From: Ammoniphilus sp. YIM 78166
GTDB taxonomy: Bacteria > Bacillota > Bacilli > Aneurinibacillales > RAOX-1
DNA length: 64,000 nt
Direction: 5' to 3'
Assembly (NCBI RefSeq): GCF_004522215.1
Contig: NZ_SDLR01000005.1
Span: forward strand, 527,086 to 591,085
Program-made: the position numbers and the translations under genes
Shown here: positions 41,840 through 50,281 of the stretch, piece after piece
How positions within the stretch are numbered: position 1 is the stretch's first letter
Layout of the letters: every line of letters begins with the position of its first letter
Notes under the pieces: model-generated
The model's input: only the letters and a program-made list of their open reading frames with translations
Told to the model about the DNA's origin: nothing
Database searches by the model: none

Positions 41840-42589
41840 GTGATTACCATAAAAAGCGAACGTGAAATTTTGCTGATGCACCAAGCTGGAAAGTTATTAG
41901 CTTCTTGTCATAGAGAAATCGCGAAAAGAATCAGGCCGGGCGTTACCACTCTAGAAATCAATACGTTTGTTGAAGAATATCTCGCCAAGAATGGGGCCAC
42001 CCCTGAGCAGAAAGGATTTCGGAGCTACGAGTATGCCACATGCGCCTCCTTAAACGATGAAATCTGCCATGGTTTTCCAACCGCTACCCCTCTAAGAGAT
42101 GGAGACATTGTTACCATTGATATGGTAGTAAATCTCAAGGGCGGACTAGCAGATTCGGCTTGGACTTATGCCGTAGGGACTATATCAGAACAAGCGAGGA
42201 ACTTGCTCAAAGTAACGAAGGAATCGCTCTATTTGGGTATCAAACAAGCACAAGTAGGGAACCGAATTGGAGATATTGGTCACGCCATCCAAACCTACGT
42301 AGAAGGGAAGGGCTATTCTGTTGTACGAGATTTTGCTGGACATGGAATTGGTCCTACCCTTCATGAACCTCCCAATATTCCTCACTATGGTCTTCCAGGA
42401 AAAGGTCTCCGTTTAAAGGAAGGTATGGTCATCACCATTGAACCCATGGTGAATGTAGGAACCTGGTTGTCATCGCTAGATTCTAATGGCTGGACTGCTC
42501 GAACTCTGGACGGCCAACTATCCGCCCAGTATGAGCACACGATTGCCATTACTTCCAATGGACCCCTGATCCTCACAGAACAGAATTAA
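41840..42589 (+). CDS. map: Methionine aminopeptidase type I, secondary copy
   Basis: The 249-residue pita-bread metalloprotease removes N-terminal Met. Metal ligands: Asp in VTIDMVVN (near 94), Asp in GGLADSAWTYAVG (near 107), His in FAGHGIGPTLHEPP (near 170), Glu in ITIEPMVN (near 203) and Glu in YEHTIAIT (near 234). It stands away from any ribosomal protein cluster, so it is probably the YflG-like second enzyme. GTG start with GAGGAG upstream. Slightly different residues around the second Asp fit that subgroup. Confidence 0.92.
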   Translation: MITIKSEREILLMHQAGKLLASCHREIAKRIRPGVTTLEINTFVEEYLAKNGATPEQKGFRSYEYATCASLNDEICHGFPTATPLRDGDIVTIDMVVNLKGGLADSAWTYAVGTISEQARNLLKVTKESLYLGIKQAQVGNRIGDIGHAIQTYVEGKGYSVVRDFAGHGIGPTLHEPPNIPHYGLPGKGLRLKEGMVITIEPMVNVGTWLSSLDSNGWTARTLDGQLSAQYEHTIAITSNGPLILTEQN

Positions 42590-42591
42590 AA

Positions 42592-42640
42592 AAAGGGTAT
42601 TCCTAGAGTGTTTATCAGACACTTTTGGAACGCCCTTCGT
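42592..42640. terminator. Hairpin between map and the convergent gerAB-like gene
   Basis: AAGGGTATTCC and GGAACGCCCTT form a long stem with an inner AGTGT/ACACT stem, followed by CGTTTTGTT; A-run before it serves the minus strand. Confidence 0.6.
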
Positions 42641-43706
42641 TTTGTTGCTTTATTGGTTTAGACCATAGGATTATGTATAAAAGAACAGGAAGAACGAACT
42701 CAAAGAAGAGAGCCATGACCGGCCAGGGACGATTAAAATTCAATATCTGACTGGTGTCTGGAAAAAACCAAAAAGAGCAGCTGTATGCGACTAAACTAAC
42801 AGGCCCCGCCAGCAATTTAGGGGAGGAAGATGGCAACAGCCTGCTGATTCCATGAATAACCACATACAAAAAGATACCAATTTTAATGATTAACGCCGGG
42901 AGCCACACCCCCACGATAGGAATGTCCAGACGGTCAAGAAAATCTGTCAGTCTAATCTCCCTAACCAGTTCGTAATTCGGATAAACAAACCGAGGTGCCA
43001 GCTCAGCACCTAACACGAAGAGATTCATGACGATGAGTGTTTCCAGACAAGCAACACCTAGAAAAATTCCAAGCAACCCTTTGCGAAAAGGAACGGTCTG
43101 GCTAGCAAATAAAAAACCAAGCACAACGACTTCTCCTAGGTAGGAAGAGGCATACCAACTGGCTACAACCACAGGTTGCAGCCCATTCTCCAGGAACGGG
43201 AGCAGTTCACTCGGATCAAAATCTCGTGCTAGCGTTATAGGCAAGCTAAAAACCAAAAGTATGAGTATCGTCTGATAGATCTCTGACATTCGACCTATGA
43301 TCTCGATTCCGCCTTGGGCAATAAACATCGCAGTGACAATAATGAGAAGAGCGATTGCTACAGTTGGCGTTCGCTGAAGAAGCGAGATATCAATAAAATC
43401 AGTTAACATTCTTAAATCCCGAACAAGGATGAAAAAGAAAAACAAAAGATAAGCGACCGAGAGCATTCGTCCCCACACAGGCAGCTGGTTCACCAGGATG
43501 GAGAATAAATCCTCCCCCGGGAATCTTTTCAACACCCTTGTAATCGTCCACCAAATGACAACGGGGACCGCTAGAGCAAATAAATATCCCATCCAAGCAT
43601 CCTGGCCTGCGACCCCAACCATTTGGCCCGGAACACTGATTAAGGTTGCATCCATGACCACTGCTGAGCCTATGATCATGAGTTGTCTTGAAGAAATTCT
43701 CTCCAT
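42615..43706 (-). CDS. gerAB: Spore germination receptor permease subunit (GerAB family)
   Basis: The 363-residue protein has ten helices, APC-like fold of the spore permease family. Markers: SRQLMIIGSAVVMDATLISVPGQMVGVAGQDAWMGYL near the start, RDLRMLTDFIDISLLQRTP near 90-110 and PWPVMALFFEFVLPVLL near the end. The B subunit binds germinant in the inner spore membrane. It is the last gene of an A-C-D-B operon, an order different from the usual A-B-C. The specific amino acid or nucleoside recognised cannot be told. Confidence 0.9.
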   Translation of the reverse strand: MERISSRQLMIIGSAVVMDATLISVPGQMVGVAGQDAWMGYLFALAVPVVIWWTITRVLKRFPGEDLFSILVNQLPVWGRMLSVAYLLFFFFILVRDLRMLTDFIDISLLQRTPTVAIALLIIVTAMFIAQGGIEIIGRMSEIYQTILILLVFSLPITLARDFDPSELLPFLENGLQPVVVASWYASSYLGEVVVLGFLFASQTVPFRKGLLGIFLGVACLETLIVMNLFVLGAELAPRFVYPNYELVREIRLTDFLDRLDIPIVGVWLPALIIKIGIFLYVVIHGISRLLPSSSPKLLAGPVSLVAYSCSFWFFPDTSQILNFNRPWPVMALFFEFVLPVLLYIILWSKPIKQQNEGRSKSV

Positions 43707-43720
43707 GAATCCCTCCCTCC

Positions 43721-43936
43721 TTAAACAGGACTAAACCAGTTTAAAATAGCTTCAAGCACAAGGGCAGGTCGAACATGCTCTTGCATCAAGGAAAGATATC
43801 CCCAAATCAGCAAGTGGATACCAAGAAAGATGCCGCACATCCAGCGGGTCGCCTTTGAGGCTTTTTTTAGAGAAGACCATTGAGCCACCAAGATTACTAA
43901 TGCGATTGCTACGCCGTAGGCCAAGCTCACTGTCAT
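43721..43936 (-). CDS. Small two-helix membrane protein in the ger operon (D-type subunit)
   Basis: 71 residues with two hydrophobic helices (AYGVAIALVILVAQW and WMCGIFLGIHLLIWGYLSL) and a short C-terminal tail ending in ILNWFSPV. AAGGAG precedes the ATG, which overlaps the gerAC stop (ATGA). Some Bacillus and clostridial ger operons encode such small D subunits that modulate receptor output. Assignment is from size, topology and position. Confidence 0.75.
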   Translation of the reverse strand: MTVSLAYGVAIALVILVAQWSSLKKASKATRWMCGIFLGIHLLIWGYLSLMQEHVRPALVLEAILNWFSPV

Positions 43937-45114
43937 CGTATCAATTCTCCTTCTTTGTACCCAAAAGGCTTCGATGTAATCGATCCTGTATTTTCGATGG
44001 TAATCTGGACGTCCACGTTGGTCTTGACTCTTGCATAATGCTCTTTCCAGTCTGTCTTTAAGCTTTCCCAATCTTCTTTGTAGCGATGGCGTATCAACTG
44101 GCCCATCCCTATGGGATCAGAATGATATTCATGCTGTAGCACGTCTATGCTCTTTTCAATATTCTTCTGGATCGTTTGGTTAAAGAGTTGTTCCATTTCT
44201 CGGTGGTTGGAAATCACAAAATTAGATTCATTTTCCGTAATCCTACCTCGAGCCTGGAGTCGAATATTCATATGGTAATGGGGACCTTTTTTTTGCGGCA
44301 ACAGCTTCACCTTTATTTCCTGCAGCTGTATGACAATTTCCCCCTCCCCTCTCGGTGGCTTCACCTTGACACTCGGGTTGGGGGCCTCATCCATCACCAT
44401 CATTAATGCGTTAGCCTGCTCACCTTTTAATACTCCTGTCATTTGGTCTCCATTAAATACAGCCATACCTTCCAACTGGATCGTGGTTTGTGTCTTGCCT
44501 TCTGCTCCTGGTGCGGTTTGGACGACGGAAAGGTAAGGAATGATGGGGTCAATCCCTTCTCTTAAAAGGATTCGCACAAAGTTTTTAATAATGGGAGGGT
44601 GAACCATTGAATTCTGAGTGAGTTCCCGAATCATTTCCGATGGCAGGTTTTCGATCGGAGCGTCCGCACCTAGTACTTCCTGCGCCTTTCCTTTAGTAAC
44701 GGCAATGAGCGAGCTGAGCCGGTTCTGAGGAACCCGGACCGTTACATCCATGATAGGGGCCACTCCCTCTTTGGCTACCTCTTCTCCAATAATAAAAATT
44801 CTCCGGTGAGAAAAGTTTAGTTCTCGAGAAACTCGCTTCTGGTGCTGTTCATTCGCTTCTCGAATAGTCGGAGCACGACTAGACTCGGCATACCACATAC
44901 CGCTGCCCGCCGTTCCTCCGCCTCCGCCGCCCGAACTGCCGCCCATCTGTCCCGGTAAAGGAATTTGAATGGTGACCTCGTATTCCCCACCCTGCTTATC
45001 TATAGCTGTCCCTGCAACTAAAGCCACATCATTGATTTCTACTCGATCCCAACAGCCAGGAAGAATGATTAACAGACATAGAGAAATAAGACAAGTTCGT
45101 ACTCGGCTTTTCAT
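43933..45114 (-). CDS. gerAC: Spore germination receptor lipoprotein subunit (Ger(x)C family)
   Basis: The 393-residue lipoprotein has lipobox ILPGC (Cys near 21), followed by the family hallmark WDRVEINDVALVAGTAIDK. Three Ger(x)C domains follow; a Gly-rich loop (GGSSGGGGGGTAGSG, near 62-76) sits between the first strands and is unusually long. Markers EANEQHQKRVSRELNFSHRRIFIIGEE and RVPQNRLSSLIAV fit. It is needed for germinant receptor function on the outer face of the inner spore membrane. Its start overlaps the gerAA stop by 4 bases. Confidence 0.92.
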   Translation of the reverse strand: MKSRVRTCLISLCLLIILPGCWDRVEINDVALVAGTAIDKQGGEYEVTIQIPLPGQMGGSSGGGGGGTAGSGMWYAESSRAPTIREANEQHQKRVSRELNFSHRRIFIIGEEVAKEGVAPIMDVTVRVPQNRLSSLIAVTKGKAQEVLGADAPIENLPSEMIRELTQNSMVHPPIIKNFVRILLREGIDPIIPYLSVVQTAPGAEGKTQTTIQLEGMAVFNGDQMTGVLKGEQANALMMVMDEAPNPSVKVKPPRGEGEIVIQLQEIKVKLLPQKKGPHYHMNIRLQARGRITENESNFVISNHREMEQLFNQTIQKNIEKSIDVLQHEYHSDPIGMGQLIRHRYKEDWESLKTDWKEHYARVKTNVDVQITIENTGSITSKPFGYKEGELIR

Positions 45115-46661
45115 GAAAGACCCCCATTCTCTTCTGCCGGAGGTGTGGGTTTCATCCCTTTTTTCATTCTCTTATAATTTTCTTGACGGCTGTAAAATCT
45201 AGGTCGCAGAATCATTTTCCACCACGGCACTCTGATAAAGATATCCTTCATTGCAGATTGACTATAGGGGGCAATACCGGAAAGATAAGGAACACCAAAA
45301 GAACGAAGATGGCATAAGTGAATTACCACCCACATTACGCCCACCACGATGCCTAACAAACCAAATATTCCAGACAAGATCATCAGTGGAAACCGCAAAA
45401 TCCGCATAGATATGGCAAAGTTATAGCGAGGAATGGTAAAGGAAGCTATCCCTGTCAGAGAAACAATGATAACCATCGGCGCAGAGACAATGCCAGCCTC
45501 TACTGCCGCTTGACCTATGACCAGCGCACCAAGGATACTTACCGCTTGCCCGATGGTTTTCGGAAGTCGTATACCTGCCTCACGCAGCGCTTCAAAGGAT
45601 ACTTCCATAATCAACCCCTCAATAAGGGCGGGAAAAGGAATCGCTTCGCGAGCTGCTGCTATACTATACAGCAAGTTCGTAGGCAACATATCATGATGAT
45701 AGGTGATCACCGCAATATAGATGGAAGGCAAGAGCAGCGACACAAATAAAAAAAGATAGCGAAGCCAACGAATAAAGTTTCCAATCATATATCTTTCATA
45801 AAAGTCTTCTGATGCTTGCATGAATTGGCCAAATGTAACCGGCCCGATCAAAACAAACGGAGTTCCATCTACAAAAATCGCAAACCGTCCCTCTAGCAGC
45901 TGTGCGGTTACGGTATCGGGTCTCTCTGTATATTGCAACTGAGGAAAAGGAGAATAAGGATTGTCTTCAATTAATTCTTCAATATAACCAGTCTCTAACA
46001 CAGCATCAATCTCGATGTCACGCAATCTCTTCTGAACCTCTTCAATCACTTTCGGGTCGGCAAGTCCGTCTATGTAAGCCAATGTAACCACGGTTTGGGT
46101 GTGCTCTCCTAAGGAGTGGTTAATGAGCTTAAGCTTTGTCGTCTTTAACTTAAAGCGAACCAAAGCCGTATTGGTTCGGAGATTTTCTGTAAAGCCCTCC
46201 CGCGGGCCACGAATAACCGATTCGGTGGTTGGTTCCTGTACTCCTCGTCTTGTCCCACCCCGAACGGTCAACAAAATAGCCTTTTCATAACGTTCGACGA
46301 ACAACGCAGCGTTACCGGTTAAGATCCCCACCGTAACTTGATCCAAATCCACGGTTTCGACTACTTCGGTTACCCAAACATTGTTTTCTAGCATTTTCTT
46401 CAGTCGGCAATCTGGTTCGTAGCCATTATCCAACGGCAGCCTTAAACGCATCAAGAGTGGTCCTAGAGCATAGTCACTGATTGCGTCTGAATTAACCATA
46501 CCGTCAAGATAAACGAGAAACGCACGACTTTCTTCAGCAAATGTAAATTCTCGAACGATAAAATCAGAACTATCTTTAAAAACCTCTTTAAGGGTTTCCA
46601 AGTTTTTTCTTAGATTATGGGTAAGCTTATGCTGTTCACGATCAGAATCCCCAGAGTCCAT
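45111..46661 (-). CDS. gerAA: Spore germination receptor A subunit
   Basis: The 516-residue protein has a soluble N-terminal domain (about 1-265) followed by about five to six helices. Hallmarks: LGIVVG, IEELIEDNPYSPFPQLQYTERPDTVTAQLLEGRFAIFVDGTPFVLIGPVTFGQFMQASEDFYERY, ALIEGLIMEVSFEALREAGIRLPKTIGQAVSILGALVIGQAAVEAGIVSAPMVI, all typical of GerA-family A subunits. The start at 46661 has AGAGGTGG upstream. First gene of the ger operon; transcription in the forespore by sigma-G is expected from the family, but I did not find a clear promoter. Confidence 0.93.
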   Translation of the reverse strand: MDSGDSDREQHKLTHNLRKNLETLKEVFKDSSDFIVREFTFAEESRAFLVYLDGMVNSDAISDYALGPLLMRLRLPLDNGYEPDCRLKKMLENNVWVTEVVETVDLDQVTVGILTGNAALFVERYEKAILLTVRGGTRRGVQEPTTESVIRGPREGFTENLRTNTALVRFKLKTTKLKLINHSLGEHTQTVVTLAYIDGLADPKVIEEVQKRLRDIEIDAVLETGYIEELIEDNPYSPFPQLQYTERPDTVTAQLLEGRFAIFVDGTPFVLIGPVTFGQFMQASEDFYERYMIGNFIRWLRYLFLFVSLLLPSIYIAVITYHHDMLPTNLLYSIAAAREAIPFPALIEGLIMEVSFEALREAGIRLPKTIGQAVSILGALVIGQAAVEAGIVSAPMVIIVSLTGIASFTIPRYNFAISMRILRFPLMILSGIFGLLGIVVGVMWVVIHLCHLRSFGVPYLSGIAPYSQSAMKDIFIRVPWWKMILRPRFYSRQENYKRMKKGMKPTPPAEENGGLS

Positions 46662-46708
46662 GCTGCCACCTCTTTCCAATTAAAGGGTGTGCGATTCGCT
46701 TCTTTTCT

Positions 46709-46739
46709 ATACAAAAAAAGAGTCCTGAAGAGACTCTTT
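46709..46739 (-). terminator. Terminator of the hydrolase gene
   Basis: Minus-strand AAAGAGTCTC, short loop, GGACTCTTTTTTT. It overlaps the stop codon. Confidence 0.8.
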
Positions 46740-47691
46740 AGATTCGTTCTAACCAACTTAACATTTTCTCTTTGGCTAGGGGGTGAATGGGCTTGTTGAT
46801 CGTATCCTTCACTACTTTCTTATAGTTTAAGATCGTTCGTGGTTCTTGCTGCTCTTTCAAAGCATGCTCCATATCCGGAATAATGTAGTATTCAGAAGGT
46901 CCTGCTGCAAGCTCAGCAAGTTCCTTTAGCACCTCATTTTCCACAAGAGGATCCTTATCTCCCTGAATGGCTAGTATAGGGCAGCTGATCTTGGATAACG
47001 CTTCCCTTGTATTGTAAGCGTAGTGTTCACGTAGCCATTTTGCCGGTTGCTTAAAAAACCCCTGGATTTTTACTACATCTTTATCCGATTCAAAGACAGG
47101 CTTCATTTGCTTAAACACCTTTTTTTCTTGCTTTTCTTCATCAATGACTCTCCGAAAAAACCAGCCCATAACGCCCTTCTTGCTTTTCAGCTCCTTATAG
47201 GATCGCTTGCGTTGATGAACAAGAGCCTCTCCCAGATTATCTACTCCCCCGCTTAGAAGCATGATACCGGCAACCTGGCTTTTCCTCTCTGCAACAGCAG
47301 TCACAATAACGGTTCCTTCGCTATGTCCAGCTAATACGATCTTGGAAGAGTCTACTTGGGGATGTTGCTGGAGAAACAATAGCGCCTCTTCTGCGTCATG
47401 GACCAGGTCCCAAAATCCTGTGCTTAGATATTCACCCCCACTTTTTCCTGTTCCACGCTTATCATAGCGGAGCGTAACATACCCTTGGTCGGCAAACAAA
47501 TGGGCTAGTTCTTGATACAGGTTTGTAGTGAGCTTACCCTGACCAATATTTCCATTCCGATCCACCGGACCGCTCCCCGGGATTATAATGACGGCAGGGT
47601 GCTCTGTGTCTTCGTCTTGAGGCAATGTTATGGTACCGTATAACTCAACACTGCTTTCGAATATAACCTCTAGTTCGGTAAAGTTATTCAT
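46738..47691 (-). CDS. Alpha/beta hydrolase
   Basis: The 317-residue serine hydrolase has the oxyanion-hole strand PAVIIIPGSGPVDRNGN, RYDKRGTGKSGG, the nucleophile elbow LAGHSEGTVI near 120, Asp in AIQGDKDPLV near 255 and His in PDMEHALKEQ near 285. It belongs to the BAAT/peptidase S9-like esterase group. Its ATG overlaps the stop codon of the preceding HTH regulator, so the two form an operon. The substrate is unknown. Confidence 0.88.
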   Translation of the reverse strand: MNNFTELEVIFESSVELYGTITLPQDEDTEHPAVIIIPGSGPVDRNGNIGQGKLTTNLYQELAHLFADQGYVTLRYDKRGTGKSGGEYLSTGFWDLVHDAEEALLFLQQHPQVDSSKIVLAGHSEGTVIVTAVAERKSQVAGIMLLSGGVDNLGEALVHQRKRSYKELKSKKGVMGWFFRRVIDEEKQEKKVFKQMKPVFESDKDVVKIQGFFKQPAKWLREHYAYNTREALSKISCPILAIQGDKDPLVENEVLKELAELAAGPSEYYIIPDMEHALKEQQEPRTILNYKKVVKDTINKPIHPLAKEKMLSWLERI

Positions 47692-48230
47692 TTAGATCCT
47701 TCCTTCTTCTTCTTTTGTGGGATAATGATAGTTGAAATCGTTCGTACGCTCCGATCCTCTCGCGGCTCTTTTTCTATCGCTTTTCGTAACACCTGAGTCA
47801 GCTCACTCAAGAATTCCTGCCACTCGGTCTCGTTCAAGTGCACCAAGGCTTGCCTGTACATCGCGCCGTCTTCGACGGGGGAAAAATCAGGGTGTTCTAC
47901 ATACTGACTAAATTCGCCGACAAGATTGGTCATAAAAGTGGTAAATAGCGAAAGATGTTCCTGTGGCGAGAGTTCACCTAAGTTTTGGTTGCTAAAGGCG
48001 GTATCGTTGATCTTTAAAATCTTCTCCACCGTTCCGCGTACTTGATTTTCCTGTACAACCTCTAGAAACCCATGCTCAAGCAGTTTATTTACATGTCTGT
48101 ATAGCGTAGCGGGAGGCACATCGGAAAGTACGGAACCAATTTGTTGGATACTCAACGCCTTTCCTCCGCCAAGCACCTGTATAATTTTCATACGTATCGG
48201 ATGAAGGATAATATCAGCATTCTTTTTCAT
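47688..48230 (-). CDS. Winged-helix (ArsR-like) transcriptional regulator
   Basis: The 180-residue protein has an N-terminal winged helix: ADIILHPIRMKIIQVLGGGKALSIQQIGSVLSDVPPATLYRHVNKLLEHGFLEVV. A helical C-terminal part (about 85-165) follows, as in YdfL/YjcC-like ArsR-fold regulators with helix-turn-helix_20 domain. The start MKKNADI has AAGGGG upstream. A 40-bp near-perfect palindrome lies about 50 bases before the ATG, a likely self-operator. It controls the coupled hydrolase gene (inference). Confidence 0.85.
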   Translation of the reverse strand: MKKNADIILHPIRMKIIQVLGGGKALSIQQIGSVLSDVPPATLYRHVNKLLEHGFLEVVQENQVRGTVEKILKINDTAFSNQNLGELSPQEHLSLFTTFMTNLVGEFSQYVEHPDFSPVEDGAMYRQALVHLNETEWQEFLSELTQVLRKAIEKEPREDRSVRTISTIIIPQKKKKEGSK

Positions 48231-48280
48231 CGTTAGCCCCTTCATTATCAAAAGTGATATTATTTCTAGTATACACCATA

Positions 48281-48320
48281 GACTCATCATTATCAATATC
48301 AATAATGATAATAATGAGTC
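48281..48320. promoter_or_regulatory. Palindrome upstream of the HTH-hydrolase operon
   Basis: GACTCATCATTATCA (48281-48295) and TGATAATAATGAGTC (48306-48320) are 15-bp arms with one mismatch around a 10-bp centre. Candidate operator. Confidence 0.5.
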
Positions 48321-48406
48321 TAGGAATAATCGGAAATCTCCGTCCTCCACCAGGTATTATTTTGCTATAATTATACAAAATAACGGTCAGGAGAGTCTTA
48401 CCTTTT

Positions 48407-48628
48407 ATGAATCCTTATATCAATCTCGTCGCAGCGATATTTTTTTTGGCTTATTCATTCTGGAAACTCCATCATTTCTTTGCCCCTAAGGTTGGGCCCA
48501 TTGGGAACGGACCAAGCCAAGCCGTAGTCATCACCATCTGGATTTTGTTTGTGATCTCCATGATTGTAGGACAAGGCATTCTTACTCATTCGATCTACAT
48601 CATTTTAAAACAAAGCAAAAAGGGGTAA
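48407..48628 (+). CDS. Small membrane protein, two helices
   Basis: A 73-residue protein has two clear membrane helices (INLVAAIFFLAYSFWKL and AVVITIWILFVISMIVGQGIL) joined by a short Pro/Gly loop. AGGAG lies about 13 bases before the ATG, a long spacing, so initiation may be weak. No family recognised. It ends in a shared terminator with the convergent SASP gene. Confidence 0.6.
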   Translation: MNPYINLVAAIFFLAYSFWKLHHFFAPKVGPIGNGPSQAVVITIWILFVISMIVGQGILTHSIYIILKQSKKG

Positions 48629-48643
48629 AACACACCCCTTTAG
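48615..48643. terminator. Bidirectional terminator between the small membrane protein and SASP genes
   Basis: AAAAAGGGGT, loop AAAACAC, ACCCCTTT: stem of 7-8 bp with A-run and T-run sides; overlaps the plus-strand stop codon. Confidence 0.75.
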
Positions 48644-48861
48644 TGAACTATATGACTACTCGCAAGTGCTTGTTCAGCAAACTGCACTAACCGTTTAGTG
48701 ATCTCTCCTCCAACCGCTCCATTCGCTCTCGCCGTTTGTTCAGCCCCCAACTGAATGCCAAACTCTTGGGCGATCTCGAACTTCATTGCATCCAATGCCA
48801 ATCCAGCACTTGGGACCAACTTTTGATTATTGTTATTTTCTTGAACTTGTTGTATATACAT
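48640..48861 (-). CDS. Small acid-soluble spore protein, alpha/beta type
   Basis: The 73-residue protein carries both family blocks: ALDAMKFEIAQEFGIQLG (with the E-I/F-A germination protease site) and TARANGAVGGEITKRLVQFAEQAL. Such proteins coat spore DNA, protect it from UV and heat, and are degraded on germination as an amino-acid source. The Asn/Gln-rich N-terminus is usual. GGAGG before the ATG at 48861 fixes the start. Sigma-G control is expected from the family; no promoter assigned. Confidence 0.95.
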   Translation of the reverse strand: MYIQQVQENNNNQKLVPSAGLALDAMKFEIAQEFGIQLGAEQTARANGAVGGEITKRLVQFAEQALASSHIVH

Positions 48862-49110
48862 TTGGCTTTTCCTCCAATGATATGCTTCAGTGTGTAATCT
48901 TAAACTCCCTCCATCTCTACGAGGATATCCCTGTCGTACCAAGGGAATGGATGGCGGAATGGGAAACCGAAGGAAGGAGGTTAAATTTATGGCGTATTAG
49001 GGTGGCCGTACCATGTGACGTGCTGGAAACAGTATGAATGAAGGTACCCATTTTCCCAAATTCAACCCGCCGCGAACCGCCTGCCCGTAGGGCCTGAGTG
49101 ATTTTTTACA

Positions 49111-49146
49111 TAAAAAAAGCCCCTTCATCCAAAAGAGGCTTTTTTC
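49111..49146 (-). terminator. Terminator of SRP RNA copy 2
   Basis: Minus-strand AAAAAAGCCTCTTT...GGGGCTTTTTTT; stem with one mismatch and long T-run. Between 48862 and 49110 no gene is evident. Confidence 0.8.
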
Positions 49147-49177
49147 CATATCCATTTTTCTACATACTATGTAATAA

Positions 49178-49451
49178 CACCGTGCACCCACCTTCGATTC
49201 CAATGATCCAAGCGCTACTTGTGAGCATTCGCTCGAATCAGGCTGCCCTGCGGCACACAGAATGATCCACTTATGGCTGCTTCCTTCCGGATCTGACCAG
49301 GTTAATGGGTTTCTGTTGCGCAGGACCTGACTGTCAACACGAATCTGCACAAGGCAGACCTTACACCATTGTACCTTAGATGGGAATTCAATCCTGCTAA
49401 GGCGGATTGCAGGTTACAGGGCACCGCCATCTCCCCATCTAGCACGGTATG
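49178..49451 (-). ncRNA. ffs: Signal recognition particle RNA, long Bacillus type, copy 2
   Basis: About 274 nt. It has the same 5' CCGTGCTAGATGGGGAGATGGCGG and domain IV tip AGATCCGGAAGGAAGCAGCC as copy 1, and the closing GGGTGCACGG. Other parts differ (for example the middle CAATGGTGTAAGGTCTGCC), largely with preserved helices, so both copies seem able to fold and to bind Ffh. It is downstream of tRNA-Arg and rnpB copy 2 on the same strand. Confidence 0.92.
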
Positions 49452-49473
49452 TAATTTTGGTTAAACAATTATG

Positions 49474-49548
49474 TGGCGCGCTTGGAGGGATTCGAACCCC
49501 CATTGCCAGAACCGGAATCTGGTGTCCTATCCATTGAACGACAAGCGC
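49474..49548 (-). tRNA. tRNA-Arg (anticodon CCG)
   Basis: 75 nt with encoded CCA. Acceptor GCGCTTG/CAAGCGC, D-stem GTTC/GGAC, anticodon stem CCAGA/TCTGG with loop TTCCGGT (anticodon CCG, reads CGG), T-arm GGGGG-TTCGAAT-CCCTC (one G-U). It sits between rnpB copy 2 and ffs copy 2, so RNase P RNA and one of its substrates are probably on one transcript. Not present in the copy 1 cassette. Confidence 0.95.
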
Positions 49549-49575
49549 CAAGTGTTGTAGTGAATCAAAAGGCTT

Positions 49576-49996
49576 CATGAAATGGCTGTAAGCCAGGTTT
49601 TGTTCCTATTGTGCTGCTTACGACCGCCTTGGCCTCGCACGTTAGGTGTAGTCATTTGACTCAGGAGATTACTCCCCTGCCATCCATCAGTTCTATGTTC
49701 CCTCCGGATGATGCCCCTACCAATTCCCATTCTGGGAACATATTTGGGTTGCTCGCTCGTGGGGTTTACCCGTTCCATCAGCTTCCTTTCGGAAGCTGCA
49801 CCGTTTCTGTGGCACTTTCAGGGTACTCCAGCCTTAGCGTGAGCCTTAGGCTTGTTTTCCCGCCGTCAACTCAGCGTTCCGCCGAATTGCCCTGCCTTGC
49901 GGCAGGCACGATCACTATAACCATCTCAGGTCATGCGAGCCTGGACTTTCCTCACCAACCTACATCCAGGTTAGCGCAACTACGCACCATCTCATG
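49576..49996 (-). ncRNA. rnpB: RNase P RNA, type B, copy 2
   Basis: About 421 nt. Conserved cores match copy 1 (GAGGAAAGTCCAGGCTC, GAAAGTGCCACAGAAACGG, GGGTAAACCCCACGAGCGAG, ACAAAACCTGGCTTACAG). P1 is CATGAGATGG with CCATTTCATG (one wobble). An extra hairpin TTCCC-AGAAT-GGGAA is inserted between CCCAAAT and TTGGTAGGGG compared with copy 1, and several stems differ by paired changes. A TATGAT -10 box with the same downstream AAATTA lies near 50030, as in copy 1, so both look transcribed. Confidence 0.92.
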
Positions 49997-50281
49997 TTTG
50001 TTCACGTTTGTCTTAGCGACAAGACTTAATTTATCATACTGTCTCGGCCATTGCATTAGTTGATCATTGGAATGAATAGATACTTTTTCCTTATTTATCG
50101 TCAATTTGCATGGGAATCCTATTCTTATAGAAGGACTCTCATACATCCCTCCATTGCCTTCTCTCTTATCCCCAAACATACCTAGATGTTACTCAACCAT
50201 TTTTACCCAAAATCCAAACCATCCTCTCTACCATCTCATACCTTAGGAAGAGATAGATTTTACCTTTTGAGGAGGATTGGT

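Noticed and set aside
48997..49350. Minus-strand ORF of 117 codons
   Set aside because: It runs through SRP RNA copy 2 and its terminator and resembles no protein.
49611..50063. Long plus-strand ORF
   Set aside because: It is antisense to RNase P RNA copy 2; conserved RNA motifs explain the sequence.
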